Assembly: GCA_025465095.1 (NCBI GenBank)
Contig: JAODME010000002.1
Span: 92,625 to 156,624, forward strand
From: Microbacteriaceae bacterium
Lineage (GTDB): Bacteria > Actinomycetota > Actinomycetes > Actinomycetales > Microbacteriaceae
Direction of reading: 5' to 3'
DNA: 64,000 nucleotides
Below are positions 36,953 to 45,796 of this stretch, one piece after another; position 1 is the stretch's first letter; each line of letters starts with the position of its first letter. The notes beneath the pieces were generated by a model that made no database searches, was not told the DNA's origin, and saw only the letters and a list, made by a program, of their open reading frames with translations. The position numbers and the translations under genes were made by a program.

Positions 36953-37624
36953 ATGTCCCTCCTGTTCGCCCGTCGCGTTGCCCAGCTTTTGGTCGGTCTC
37001 TTCCTCTACGGGTTCGCGATCGCGATGATGATCCAGGCAAGCGTCGGCGTGTCGCCGTGGGACGTGCTGAGCCAGGGCGTATCGCTGCAGAGCGGCATTC
37101 CGTTCGGGCTGGTCACGAACCTCATCGGCGTGGTCGTGCTGCTCTTCTGGATCCCGATCCGGCAAAAGCCCGGCATCGGCACCCTCCTCAACGTGTTGCT
37201 GATCGGGCCGAGCGCCGAGGTCGGGCTCGCCGTGCTGCCCACGCCGGATCAGTTGTGGGCGCAGGTGCTGCTTTTCGCCGGAGGCCTCGCGCTCCTCGCG
37301 GTCGCGACCGGCCTGTACATCGGTGCGCGGTTCGGACCGGGCCCGCGCGATGGCCTGATGACGGGCATCCATCATCGCTGGGGCGTCCGGATCTGGATCG
37401 TGCGCACAGTGATCGAGATCACGGTACTGAGCATCGGATGGCTGCTCGGCGGCAACGTCGGGCTCGGCACGGTCGCTTTCGCGCTGCTCATCGGGCCGAT
37501 GGTGAACGTGGCGCTGCCGCTGCTGCACGTGCCGGAGTCTCGCCGTGAGCCGAAGCTTGCGGGGAACGCTCAACCGGCGGCCGTGATCGCCGCGACCCCG
37601 CTCGAATCCGGCACCTCGACCTGA
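36953..37624 (+). CDS. YczE/YitT-like membrane protein
   Basis: This 223-residue protein has five or six hydrophobic segments and motifs of the YczE group (LFLYGFAIAMMIQASVGVSP, then WDVLSQGV, and FGPGPRDGLMTGIHHR). Family function is unresolved. The ATG at 36953 was chosen with GGA 8 bases upstream; ATG 36935 is a possible longer start. It is divergent from the APC permease and convergent with the flavoprotein gene. Confidence 0.8.
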   Translation: MSLLFARRVAQLLVGLFLYGFAIAMMIQASVGVSPWDVLSQGVSLQSGIPFGLVTNLIGVVVLLFWIPIRQKPGIGTLLNVLLIGPSAEVGLAVLPTPDQLWAQVLLFAGGLALLAVATGLYIGARFGPGPRDGLMTGIHHRWGVRIWIVRTVIEITVLSIGWLLGGNVGLGTVAFALLIGPMVNVALPLLHVPESRREPKLAGNAQPAAVIAATPLESGTST

Positions 37625-37644
37625 CGCTTCGCCTGTCGCCGACG

Positions 37645-38739
37645 CTAGAGGTTGCTGAGCGCCGCAACCACCTGCCGCGCGATGATGCGGCCCGCCCGGT
37701 TCGCGCCGATCGTCGACGCCCCCGGCCCATACCCGGCGAAGAATATGCGCGGGTCCTTCCACGCTGCGCTGTTACCGACCTGGATGCCGCCGGCCTTCTC
37801 GCGCAGCTTGAGGGGCGCGAGGTGACGAAGCTCCGGGCGGAACCCCGTCGACCAGACGATCGCATCGGCGCTCTGGAAGCTGCCGTCCTCGAACCTCACG
37901 CCATCCGCCTCGATCCGCGTGAACATCGGGAGTGCGACCAGCAGTCCGCGTTCGACCGCGGCCGCGATCCGCCGCGTCTTCGGGATGCCGGTTCCGCTCA
38001 CGATGCTCGGCAGCGCCCGGCCGTCGCGAGCCGCGGCGTCCTGTTTCGCCACCGCCGCCGCCCGCGCCTCGATGTCGAAGTCACCCTCGTCGAGAAACTC
38101 GACCGGACGGCGACTGACCCACGTGACCTCGGCTGCCACGTTCTCGAGCTCGAGCAGAAACCCGATGGCAGAGGTGCCTGCGCCGACGACGACGACGCGC
38201 TGCCCGGCGAACTCTGTCGCCGAGACGTAGTCGGCGGTGTGGACGTGTCGTCCCCGAAACTGATCCAATCCGGGATACCAAGGGATGAAAGGTGCACCCC
38301 AGGTCCCGGTGGCGTTGACGAGGACATCCGTCCGCAGTTCGTGCTCGCCCGTCTGGTCGGCGAGCCGGGCGACGAGGTCGATGCCGCGGTTGTATACCGA
38401 GGTGACCCGCGCCGGGCGGTGCACGCGCAACTCGTAGAACTGCTCGTACCGACCGTAGTAGTCGGCGACCACCACCTTGGCGGGTGCGCTGCGATCCGCG
38501 CTCTCGAAGCTCAGGCCGAGCGCGTCCATGCCGGGCAGATCGTTGATGCGATGAGCCGACCCGATGCGCAACGCCTCCCAGCGATGCTGCCACGCGCCGC
38601 CGGTTCGGGGTCCGCGGTCGAGAACGACGAAGTCGATGCCCGCCTTGAGGCCGAGTTTTCGCAGGTAGTAGGCGACCGAGAGCCCTGCCTGGCCTGCGCC
38701 GATGACGACCACGCCGAAATGGTCCCCATCGTTGATCAC
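37645..38739 (-). CDS. FAD/NAD(P)-dependent oxidoreductase (flavin monooxygenase-like)
   Basis: This 364-residue flavoprotein has two Rossmann motifs: VVIGAGQAGLS at residues 11-21 for FAD and VVVGAGTSAIG near 196 for NAD(P), plus the ATG-type motif VNATGTW and the late FAGYGPGASTIGANRAG. It resembles CzcO/YhiN-like monooxygenases; the substrate is unknown. It is shorter than classical flavin monooxygenases. It ends 20 bases from the convergent YczE-like gene. Confidence 0.87.
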   Translation of the reverse strand: MINDGDHFGVVVIGAGQAGLSVAYYLRKLGLKAGIDFVVLDRGPRTGGAWQHRWEALRIGSAHRINDLPGMDALGLSFESADRSAPAKVVVADYYGRYEQFYELRVHRPARVTSVYNRGIDLVARLADQTGEHELRTDVLVNATGTWGAPFIPWYPGLDQFRGRHVHTADYVSATEFAGQRVVVVGAGTSAIGFLLELENVAAEVTWVSRRPVEFLDEGDFDIEARAAAVAKQDAAARDGRALPSIVSGTGIPKTRRIAAAVERGLLVALPMFTRIEADGVRFEDGSFQSADAIVWSTGFRPELRHLAPLKLREKAGGIQVGNSAAWKDPRIFFAGYGPGASTIGANRAGRIIARQVVAALSNL

Positions 38740-38813
38740 CCCGACACGCTACCGGGCGCCGCTGACCCCGCGCTCCGCTCACAGCGAAGGAGCAGGGCCG
38801 AGGCATGATCTGG

Positions 38814-38839
38814 TGCTAAAGTGAGCCCTAGTTTTAGCA
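38814..38839. promoter_or_regulatory. Inverted repeat upstream of the DUF3073 gene
   Basis: TGCTAAA at 38814-38820 and TTTAGCA at 38833-38839 form a 7-bp inverted repeat with a 12-base spacer in the A+T-richer gap before DUF3073. It may be an operator or part of the promoter. Function is not known. Confidence 0.3.
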
Positions 38840-38904
38840 TTCCTTGTTGGCCACTGCCCGGCGCTTTTTTGCGTGCGCGGGCTGGAATCGTAAGGGGGTC
38901 ACCC

Positions 38905-39180
38905 ATGGGACGCGGTCGCCAGAAGGCAAAGCACACCAAGGTTGCCCGGGATCTGAAGTATTTCAGCCCAGACACGAACTACGGCGCGCTCGAACGCGAG
39001 CTCACGCACGCCTCCGAGCAGCAACCCGACTACATCGACAAGTGGGGTGACCTGGCTGAGGTTCCGGCAGGAACCGACCCGATCGATGACGCCGACATCG
39101 ACGACAACTTCGGCCTGCCACGCCGAGACGTCGAACCGTCAGCCGATGAGAGCTCGGCACCGCAGAGCAAGAGCGCGTAA
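38905..39180 (+). CDS. DUF3073 domain-containing protein
   Basis: This 91-residue actinobacterial protein begins MGRGRQKAKHTKVARDLKYF, the DUF3073 hallmark: a basic N-terminus, then NYGALERELT, then an acidic tail. The family is conserved beside purM in many actinobacteria and has no known function; the basic head suggests nucleic-acid contact. A strong AAGGGGG site fixes the ATG. It is convergent with purM. Confidence 0.93.
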   Translation: MGRGRQKAKHTKVARDLKYFSPDTNYGALERELTHASEQQPDYIDKWGDLAEVPAGTDPIDDADIDDNFGLPRRDVEPSADESSAPQSKSA

Positions 39181-39181
39181 C

Positions 39182-39201
39182 ACGCCTGCCTGATCAGGCG
39201 T
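39182..39201. terminator. Hairpin between convergent DUF3073 and purM
   Basis: ACGCCTG (39182-39188) pairs with CAGGCGT (39195-39201) around a CCTGAT loop, overlapping the purM stop. It starts 2 bases after the DUF3073 stop, so it could end both transcripts. The stem is only 7 bp and there is no T run. Confidence 0.4.
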
Positions 39202-40294
39202 AGGAGCCCACGAGTCGCACCGCTCCGCCATCGACGCCCTTGGCGCCCTGCTCGAAACCGGTGAGGTCGCGCGCGCTCGTCGACACGGTGCCGAGCTGCC
39301 AGGACCGGATGCCGTCGACGCCGAGCTTGTCGATGACCCCTGCCGCGGCATCCGCTCCCACGACCGCGATCATGCCGATGCCGAGGTTCCAGGTACCCTC
39401 AGTGTCGGTGAGGGGGATGCCACCCCACTCCGCCAGCACTCGGAACACCGGCTGCGGCGACCAGGTGCTGCGATCGAGCTCCACCCAGGAGCCGACCGGA
39501 AGCACGCGGGCGAGATTCGCGGCGATTCCGCCGCCGGTCACATGGCTGAGCGCGTGCACGTCGGCGCCGGATGCCAGCAGCCGCAGCAGCGGCGAGGTGT
39601 AGAGCCTTGTCGGCTCGAGCAGCACCTCGCCGACGACGCCGCCGAGGTCATCCGACCGGTCCGAGTAGCCGACTCCGCGCTTCCCGAGGATGTGTCGCAC
39701 GAGCGAATAGCCGTTGCTGTGCAGGCCGGATGATTCGAGCGCGAGCACGACGTCGCCGTCGACCGCCCGGTGTGCCCCGAGCAGCGCATCCGCCTCGACC
39801 GCTCCGACGGCGGCACCGGCGACGTCGTAGTCGTCGGGTCCGAGCAGACCGGGGTGCTCGGCCGTCTCGCCCCCGACGAGCGCGGTGCCGGTCTCGGCGC
39901 AGCCGCGCGCGATACCCGCGACGATGTCGGCGATGCGTTGGGGCACCACCCTGCCGCAGGCGATGTAATCGGTCATGAACAGGGGTTTCGCGCCCACCAC
40001 GACGATGTCGTCGACGACCATTCCGACGAGGTCGAGCCCGATCGTGTCGTGCTTGTCGAGCGCCTGCGCTATCGCGACCTTGGTGCCGACGCCATCGGTC
40101 GACGTCGCGAGAAGCGGCCGGGTGAACGACTTCAGTGCGGAGACGTCGAAGAGCCCGGCGAAGCCGCCCACTCCTCCGACGACCTCGGGCCCGTGCGTTC
40201 GGGACACCGCCGACTTCATCAGTTCGACAGCGAGATCTCCCGCCGCGGTATCGACGCCGGCATTGCGGTAACTGGTCGACGAGTCTTGGGTCAC
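39194..40294 (-). CDS. purM: Phosphoribosylformylglycinamidine cyclo-ligase (AIR synthetase)
   Basis: This 366-residue enzyme closes FGAM to AIR with ATP in purine synthesis. Conserved motifs are YRNAGVDTAAGDLAV, ATSTDGVGTK, GMVVDDIVVVGAKPLFMTDYIACG, GGETAEHPG and HVTGGGIAANLARVLP. The GTG start at 40294 has TACTCT at 40301-40306 (-12 to -7) and no spaced ribosome site, so it is probably leaderless. It is divergent from purF across 259 bases. Confidence 0.96.
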   Translation of the reverse strand: MTQDSSTSYRNAGVDTAAGDLAVELMKSAVSRTHGPEVVGGVGGFAGLFDVSALKSFTRPLLATSTDGVGTKVAIAQALDKHDTIGLDLVGMVVDDIVVVGAKPLFMTDYIACGRVVPQRIADIVAGIARGCAETGTALVGGETAEHPGLLGPDDYDVAGAAVGAVEADALLGAHRAVDGDVVLALESSGLHSNGYSLVRHILGKRGVGYSDRSDDLGGVVGEVLLEPTRLYTSPLLRLLASGADVHALSHVTGGGIAANLARVLPVGSWVELDRSTWSPQPVFRVLAEWGGIPLTDTEGTWNLGIGMIAVVGADAAAGVIDKLGVDGIRSWQLGTVSTSARDLTGFEQGAKGVDGGAVRLVGSYA

Positions 40295-40477
40295 GACCTC
40301 AGAGTACCGTCCGATTCGACTTCCCGGCACGGACGCCGGCTGGTCGGAGCAACAAAGCCGCACGCGGCCCGGGATGACCGCCGCCAGGGCCACAGGCCGG
40401 CGGACCGACGACAGCGCAGGCCGCACCAGGGCGCCCGAGGGTTCCTGAACCGCCGAACCAGGCGTGCAGCGCGGAGA

Positions 40478-40495
40478 CGCACACCCGGGTGTGCG
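40478..40495. promoter_or_regulatory. Perfect 18-bp palindrome in the purM-purF promoter region
   Basis: CGCACACCCGGGTGTGCG reads the same on both strands over 18 bases. It ends 58 bases before the purF ATG, next to the A+T-richer GAACATAG that may hold the -10 element. It is a strong candidate operator for a dimeric regulator of purF. The binding protein is unknown. Confidence 0.5.
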
Positions 40496-40553
40496 AACAT
40501 AGACCGTGCCCGATCCGGCCACGACATCTCAACCTCCTGGAGCACTCGCTCGA

Positions 40554-42011
40554 ATGTGCGGCATTGTCGGCATCGTTTCCTCGGAACCCGCCAACCAACT
40601 GGTCTACGACAGCCTCCTCCTCCTGCAGCACCGAGGTCAGGACTCCACGGGAATCGCGACGGCCGACGGCCGCACCTTCCACATGGTGAAGGCGAAGGGC
40701 CAGGTGCGCGAGGCGTTCCGTACCCGGGACATGCGCGCCCTTCCCGGCACGATGGGCCTAGGGCACGTGCGCTACGCCACTCGCGGGTCAGCAGCGAACG
40801 AGCAGGAGTCGCAACCGTTCTACGTGAACGCGCCGTACGGAATCGTGCTCGTGCACAACGGAAACCTCACCAACACACGCGAGCTCACCCAGGAGCTGTT
40901 CGACGTGGACCGTCGACACCTCAACACGGCCTCCGACACCGAGCTGCTCGTCAACGTGCTCGCGCACGAGCTACAACAGCAGGTCTCGGGCGCCGACCTC
41001 GACCCCTCGCAACTGTTCTCGGCGGTCGAACGCGTGCACGAGCGCGTCGAGGGCTCCTACGCCACGATCGCGCTCATCCCCGGGCACGGTCTGCTCGCGT
41101 TCCGCGACCCGTTCGGCATCCGTCCGCTCGTGCTCGGACGGCGGCCGAAGGGCCTTGTGGGCTACGAGTGGGTTGTGGCATCCGAGTCTCTCGTGCTTGA
41201 GAGCGGCGGCTATGAGCTAGTGCGGGATGTCGCACCGGGCGAGGCGATCTTCATCGCCGTCGATGGCGAGATGACGTCGAAGCAGTGCGCGAAGCAGGCG
41301 CGGCTCGTGCCATGCTCGTTCGAGTACGTCTACCTGGCCCGTCCGGACTCGATCATGAACGGCATCTCGGTGTATGAGGCGCGGCTGCGACTCGGCAACC
41401 GGCTCGCCGACACGATCGCGCAGTACACGCCGCGCGGAGACATCGACGTCGTGATGCCGATCCCCGATTCATCCCGCCCTGCCGCAATGCAGGTCGCCCA
41501 GAAGCTCGGCATCGAATACCGGGAGGGATTCTACAAGAACCGCTACATCGGGCGAACCTTCATCATGCCCGGCCAGGCGGAACGCAAGAAGTCGGTCAAG
41601 CAGAAGCTCAACGCGATGGGTTCCGAGTTTCGCGGCAAGAACATCCTCATCGTCGACGACTCCATCGTGCGCGGCACGACCTCGAAGGAGATTGTGGAGA
41701 TGGCTCGGCAGGCGGGCGCCAACAAGGTGACGTTCACCTCGGCGGCACCGCCGGTGCGCTTCCCCCACGTGTACGGCATCAACATGCCGACGCGCGACGA
41801 ACTCATCGCGCACGGGCGCAAGATTCCGGACATTGCAACCGAGCTCGGCGCCGATCACCTCATCTTCCAGGAGGTCGCCGACATGCGAGCGGCGATTCTG
41901 GAGGGATCGGATGTCTCCGACCTCGAGATGAGCTGCTTCACGGGTGACTACGTAACGGGCACCGTCACTCCCGAGTACCTCGACTGGGTTGAGCGCAACC
42001 AGCTCAGCTGA
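40554..42011 (+). CDS. purF: Amidophosphoribosyltransferase
   Basis: This 485-residue enzyme makes phosphoribosylamine from PRPP and glutamine, the committed step of purine synthesis. The catalytic Cys2 follows the initiator Met (MCGIVGIV), so it is the class without a long propeptide. The glutamine loop HRGQDSTGIATA and the PRPP loop ILIVDDSIVRGTTS are intact. The ATG at 40554 was chosen to expose Cys2; a GTG at 40506 would add 16 residues needing cleavage. An 18-bp palindrome lies upstream. Confidence 0.96.
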   Translation: MCGIVGIVSSEPANQLVYDSLLLLQHRGQDSTGIATADGRTFHMVKAKGQVREAFRTRDMRALPGTMGLGHVRYATRGSAANEQESQPFYVNAPYGIVLVHNGNLTNTRELTQELFDVDRRHLNTASDTELLVNVLAHELQQQVSGADLDPSQLFSAVERVHERVEGSYATIALIPGHGLLAFRDPFGIRPLVLGRRPKGLVGYEWVVASESLVLESGGYELVRDVAPGEAIFIAVDGEMTSKQCAKQARLVPCSFEYVYLARPDSIMNGISVYEARLRLGNRLADTIAQYTPRGDIDVVMPIPDSSRPAAMQVAQKLGIEYREGFYKNRYIGRTFIMPGQAERKKSVKQKLNAMGSEFRGKNILIVDDSIVRGTTSKEIVEMARQAGANKVTFTSAAPPVRFPHVYGINMPTRDELIAHGRKIPDIATELGADHLIFQEVADMRAAILEGSDVSDLEMSCFTGDYVTGTVTPEYLDWVERNQLS

Positions 42012-42054
42012 GCCGCCCCGGGCAGCACGGCGGAGGACGTCAACGTCGGCGCAC

Positions 42055-42402
42055 TCAGCGCTCCTGGTCGCTCTCGGGCCCAGATTCCGGCGCGGGGTCC
42101 ACAGTGGTGCGCTCGGCGTCGAGCTCTTTCGCGCGGCGGGTAGCAACCGCGTCGAGCACGATCGCTGTGACGCCCCCGAGCGCGGCGCCTGCCGGGATCC
42201 CGAAGAGTAGAAAGAACCCGAGGGTCGCGGTGAACCCGACCTGCGGATCCGCCGGGTGCAGGGCGGTCACGATGAAGGTGACGATCGCGCCGAGGCCCGC
42301 ACCGAGAACGATGAACCGTGGATAACGCGGCGCGCGCCGCACGCTGACCCGGTCCATGCTCGTCGCGTCGTTCGGATCGATCCGCGGATTCTCGTCAGTC
42401 AT
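42055..42402 (-). CDS. Conserved two-segment membrane protein
   Basis: This 115-residue protein has a charged N-terminus (MTDENPRIDPNDATS), two hydrophobic segments (FIVLGAGLGAIVTFIVTALH and LGFFLLFGIPAGAALGG) and an acidic tail rich in Glu and Pro. I recognise it only as a small protein often found near purine genes in this group; no function is known. GGGGGA precedes the ATG closely. Confidence 0.7.
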   Translation of the reverse strand: MTDENPRIDPNDATSMDRVSVRRAPRYPRFIVLGAGLGAIVTFIVTALHPADPQVGFTATLGFFLLFGIPAGAALGGVTAIVLDAVATRRAKELDAERTTVDPAPESGPESDQER

Positions 42403-42446
42403 TCCCCCATTGTCCCCGACGATCGGCCCGACGAGGGCTGATCGGC

Positions 42447-42818
42447 TCAGTCGGGGACCCTCTGCCACTGAACCGGCAGGTAGGCGGAAAGGTCCGCGCG
42501 CTGACCGGACGCACAGACGCGGCCCTGTTGCACAGCACTCGCGAAATCGAGGCTGCCGGAGGCGAGCGACAACCACGTCGCGGCATCCGTCTCCACCACG
42601 TTCGGAGGCGTGCCACGCGTGTGCGTCGGCCCCTCGACGCATTGCACCGCACCGTATGGCGGCACCCGCACCTCAACGGTGGTGCCGGGCACATTGCCGG
42701 CGAGCACCTGCAGCAGGTATCGCACGGCCGTCGCGGTAGTGGTCTCGTCGGCGCCGGGCTCGAGGGCCTGCCGGACCGCTGCCTCGCCGACAAGGGCGAC
42801 GATCTTCGCTTTAGCCAT
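42447..42818 (-). CDS. Sterol carrier family protein
   Basis: This 123-residue SCP2-like protein contains TVEVRVPPYGAVQCVEGPTHTRGTPPNVVETDAATWLS and the late LDFASAVQQGRVCASGQRADLSAYLP, which fits the bacterial sterol-carrier fold that binds hydrophobic ligands. The ligand is unknown. The ATG has TACCGT at 42824-42829 (-11 to -6) and no ribosome site, suggesting leaderless expression. It is divergent from purD, and its neighbour order beside purD is common in actinobacteria. Confidence 0.82.
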   Translation of the reverse strand: MAKAKIVALVGEAAVRQALEPGADETTTATAVRYLLQVLAGNVPGTTVEVRVPPYGAVQCVEGPTHTRGTPPNVVETDAATWLSLASGSLDFASAVQQGRVCASGQRADLSAYLPVQWQRVPD

Positions 42819-42897
42819 GCTCAACGGTAGCAATGACAAGATCCGATCCGGGCGCCTCGTGCCTTCCCGCCCGGGAGCGCACCGGTAACCTAGGAGA

Positions 42898-44163
42898 GTG
42901 AGAATTCTCGTCCTTGGATCCGGTGCTCGCGAGCACGCCATCATCACCGCGCTGCTCGCCGAGAACGCCGGCCACGAGATCACCTCGGCTCCCGGCAACG
43001 CCGGTATCGCGGTTCACGTGCCTGTCATCCACCTCGATCCGACGAACGGACCTGTCGTGGCGGGCTTCGCGCTCGACAACGACATGGAACTCGTCATCAT
43101 CGGCCCGGAGGCACCCCTCGTCGCTGGCGTCGCCGACCACCTCCGCAAGCGAGGCGTAGCGGTATTCGGGCCAGGAAAGGCTGCGGCTCAGCTCGAGGGA
43201 AGCAAGACCTTCGCGAAGCGGATCATGGATGACGCGGGCGTGCCCACCGGCCGCGCGGCAAGGTGCGGCACACTCGCCGAAGCAACCGCCGCAATCGATG
43301 AATACGGGGCACCCTACGTGGTGAAGGCGGACGGGCTCGCCGCCGGGAAGGGTGTACTCGTGACACCCGACCGCGACGCGGCGCTCGCCCATGCCGAGTA
43401 CTGGCTGCACCACGGCAGCATCCTCGTCGAGGAGTTTCTCGAAGGTCAGGAGGTGTCGCTCTTCCTGCTCAGCGATGGACACTCAGTTCTGCCTCTCTCG
43501 CCCGCGCAGGACTACAAGCGTGTGTTCGACGGCGATGCCGGGCCCAACACCGGCGGTATGGGCGCATACTCACCGTTGCCGTGGATTCCCGCCAATTTCA
43601 TCGACGAGGTGATCGAGACGATCGCCCTGCCGACCGTGCGGCAACTGGCGACAGAGCAGACCCCGTTCATCGGGTTGCTCTATTGCGGCCTCGTCGTCAC
43701 CGACGAGGGAATCCGGGTCATCGAGTTCAATGCCCGCTTCGGGGACCCCGAGACCCAGGTGGTGCTTCCCCGGCTGATCACGCCGCTGAGCCGACTGCTG
43801 TTCGCTGCTGCGACCGGCGGTCTCGGCGGTCTGCCGCGCCCGGAGTTCTCCGGCGACGTCGCCGTGACCGTCGTGCTCGCGAGCGAGGGCTACCCCGACA
43901 CGCCGTTGACCGGTCGGGTGATCTCCGGGCTCGACGAGGCGCTCGCCATCGAGGGGATCACGATCGCGCACGCCGCGACGGCGTTGCGCACCACGGAATC
44001 CGGCGAGAATGAGCTCGTCGCGACGGGCGGGCGCGTGCTGAGCGTGGTTGCGACCGCCCCCGACTTCGCGGAGGCGCGGGAGCGCGCGTACCGCGCACTC
44101 GACGCCATCCATTTGGACGGCGCCCACTACCGCACCGACATCGCCGCCAGCGTCGCCGAGTGA
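42898..44163 (+). CDS. purD: Phosphoribosylamine-glycine ligase
   Basis: This 421-residue ATP-grasp enzyme joins glycine to phosphoribosylamine. Motifs are VLGSGAREHAI at the N-terminus, YVVKADGLAAGKGV, LVEEFLEGQEVSLF, and NTGGMGAYSP, with RFGDPETQVVLPRL. The GTG at 42898 has TAACCT at 42886-42891 (-12 to -7), and the nearby AGGAG is too close to serve, so it is probably leaderless. purC follows after 37 bases. Confidence 0.96.
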   Translation: MRILVLGSGAREHAIITALLAENAGHEITSAPGNAGIAVHVPVIHLDPTNGPVVAGFALDNDMELVIIGPEAPLVAGVADHLRKRGVAVFGPGKAAAQLEGSKTFAKRIMDDAGVPTGRAARCGTLAEATAAIDEYGAPYVVKADGLAAGKGVLVTPDRDAALAHAEYWLHHGSILVEEFLEGQEVSLFLLSDGHSVLPLSPAQDYKRVFDGDAGPNTGGMGAYSPLPWIPANFIDEVIETIALPTVRQLATEQTPFIGLLYCGLVVTDEGIRVIEFNARFGDPETQVVLPRLITPLSRLLFAAATGGLGGLPRPEFSGDVAVTVVLASEGYPDTPLTGRVISGLDEALAIEGITIAHAATALRTTESGENELVATGGRVLSVVATAPDFAEARERAYRALDAIHLDGAHYRTDIAASVAE

Positions 44164-44200
44164 GTCCTCTGCCGGCGAACTCCGAGAGAATGAGTCCGTG

Positions 44201-45052
44201 ATGGATGCGATGACTCTTCCCGGCTGGACGCACGAATACTCCGGAAAGGTGCGCGACCTCTACTCGTCAGCGGAGCATCCCGGCCGGATGCTCGTCGTCG
44301 CGAGCGACCGAGTCAGTGCCTTCGACCATGTACTGGAGCCGGGCATCCCCGGCAAGGGGGAACTGCTCACCCGGCTGAGTCTGTGGTGGTTCGCGCAACT
44401 CGACACGGTGCCCAATCACCTCGCCGACGGGCAGGTCCCGGATGCCGTCGCGGGCCGCGCAATGTTCGTCAAAACGCTCGCCATGTTCCCAATCGAATGC
44501 GTCGTGCGCGGTTACCTAGTCGGGTCCGGGTGGCTCGAGTACCAGCGATCGCAGAGCGTGTGCGGGGTGCCGCTCCCCGCCGGACTCACGAGCGGCGACC
44601 GGCTTCCCGAGCCCATTTACACCCCGGCATTCAAGGCCCCGATGGGGGACCACGACGAGAACATCCCGTTCGAGCGCACGGTGGAGCTCGTCGGCGAGCC
44701 GACCGCCACAATCCTTCGGCAGCTCAGCCTGGAGATCTTCGAGAAGGCCTCTGGCATCGCGCAGGCGCGTGGCGTGATCCTCGCGGACACCAAGTTCGAG
44801 TTCGGCACCGATCCCGACACCGGCGTGATCACCCTCGGCGACGAGGTACTCACGAGCGACAGCAGCAGATTCTGGGATGCCGCCGCGTGGGAGTCCGGGA
44901 ACCGCACCGACAGCTTCGACAAGCAGATCGTGCGCGACTGGCTGCTCGAGAACTGGGATCAGCGCGGCACGCCTCCGGTCCTTCCGGCCGAGATCGTCGA
45001 GCGCACCTCCGCGCGGTACCGGGAACTTCTGGAACGGGTGACGGGGCGGTAG
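44201..45052 (+). CDS. purC: Phosphoribosylaminoimidazole-succinocarboxamide synthase
   Basis: This 283-residue SAICAR synthetase has SGKVRDLY, VASDRVSAFDHVL, ECVVRGYLVGSGW and ADTKFEFG, all conserved family motifs. It condenses CAIR with aspartate. ATG 44201 was chosen; the preceding GTG at 44198 is an equal alternative. It follows purD directly and is followed by a decayed VOC gene starting 6 bases after its stop. Confidence 0.95.
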   Translation: MDAMTLPGWTHEYSGKVRDLYSSAEHPGRMLVVASDRVSAFDHVLEPGIPGKGELLTRLSLWWFAQLDTVPNHLADGQVPDAVAGRAMFVKTLAMFPIECVVRGYLVGSGWLEYQRSQSVCGVPLPAGLTSGDRLPEPIYTPAFKAPMGDHDENIPFERTVELVGEPTATILRQLSLEIFEKASGIAQARGVILADTKFEFGTDPDTGVITLGDEVLTSDSSRFWDAAAWESGNRTDSFDKQIVRDWLLENWDQRGTPPVLPAEIVERTSARYRELLERVTGR

Positions 45053-45058
45053 GTCACC

Positions 45059-45590
45059 GTGACTCAGCCCGGCTCTGTCACCCTCGGCCGTGGGACGACC
45101 CCGTTGATCGTGCTCGAGCACGCGCCGGCGCTCGCGCCCCCGGCGGGCGGCGCGGCCGGCCTGTTCCACACGGCGATCCTGTTCGCGTCGCAGGCGAGTC
45201 TCGCGGCATCCGTCTACTCCGTCGCGACCAAGGCGCCCGGGACCTTCACGGGCAGCGCGGACCACCTGGTGAGCTAGGCGTTCTACTTCACCGACCCGGA
45301 GGGCAACGGAGTCGAGTTGTACTGGGATCGCGACCGCACCGAGTGGAGTTGGACCCACGGACGGGTTGAGATGGCGTCGCTACAGCTGGACCCGGACGCC
45401 TTCTTGCGCGAACACCTCACGGAGGCGGCGGTCGTCACCCCGAGCTCTGGTGCAGCGGTCGTCGGCCACGTGCACCCGAGCGCTGGGCGAGCGGATGGCG
45501 CACCACTCGATCGGCATCCGCGACGACGGGCGCACTCTCAGCTTCGATGATCCCTGGGCGAACCTCATCACGGTAACGTCTGCGGAGTGA
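45059..45590 (+). pseudogene. Decayed VOC-family (catechol-dioxygenase-like) gene
   Basis: Three pieces of a two-domain VOC protein remain in order. The first lacks about 50 N-terminal residues and runs GRGTTPLIVLEHAPALAPP to GSADHLVS, then a TAG at 45275-45277 where homologous proteins normally read through to AFYFTDPEGNGVELYWDRD. The second piece continues in the same frame to AAVVGHVHPS. The last, ALGERMAHHSIGIRDDGR to DPWANLITV, is in another frame and much of the second domain is missing. Truncation, nonsense and a deletion-frameshift together mean it cannot make the enzyme. Confidence 0.82.
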
Positions 45591-45796
45591 AGACGTTCGG
45601 TTTCTCGTTGCCGCTTGCCCGGCCACGGAACGTGCCGCCGTTTCTCGCCGCTCTTGCGCACGCCCTCTTTCCTGTCCGCCGGAGGCGGCGGCTGCGTCGC
45701 AGCACATTGAGGGTTTCGGATGCCGCGAGGCCGTCGGCCGGGCAACACCCCGGGGCAGACCCCGTCCACCTTGGCACGCTCGAGGAGGTGCTCGAC
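45591..45796. other. Spacer between VOC pseudogene and nucleoside kinase-like gene
   Basis: The frame of the kinase is open here, but the translated stretch is Arg-rich and unlike the family. CCGCC and GGCGG around 45680 can form a short hairpin. It probably holds decayed sequence and the kinase promoter. Confidence 0.35.

Noticed and set aside
36821..37762. Upstream extension of the APC permease frame
   Set aside because: It covers the opposite-strand YczE-like gene, and APC homology starts after 36820.
40506..40553. GTG start giving PurF a 16-residue propeptide
   Set aside because: The MCGIVGIV N-terminus belongs to the class in which only Met is removed; the extension is Pro/Ala-rich and unlike known propeptides. 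It stays a minor alternative.
45587..45796. N-terminal extension of the kinase-like gene
   Set aside because: The added stretch is Arg/Pro-rich and unlike kinases; GTG 45797 has the better ribosome site.
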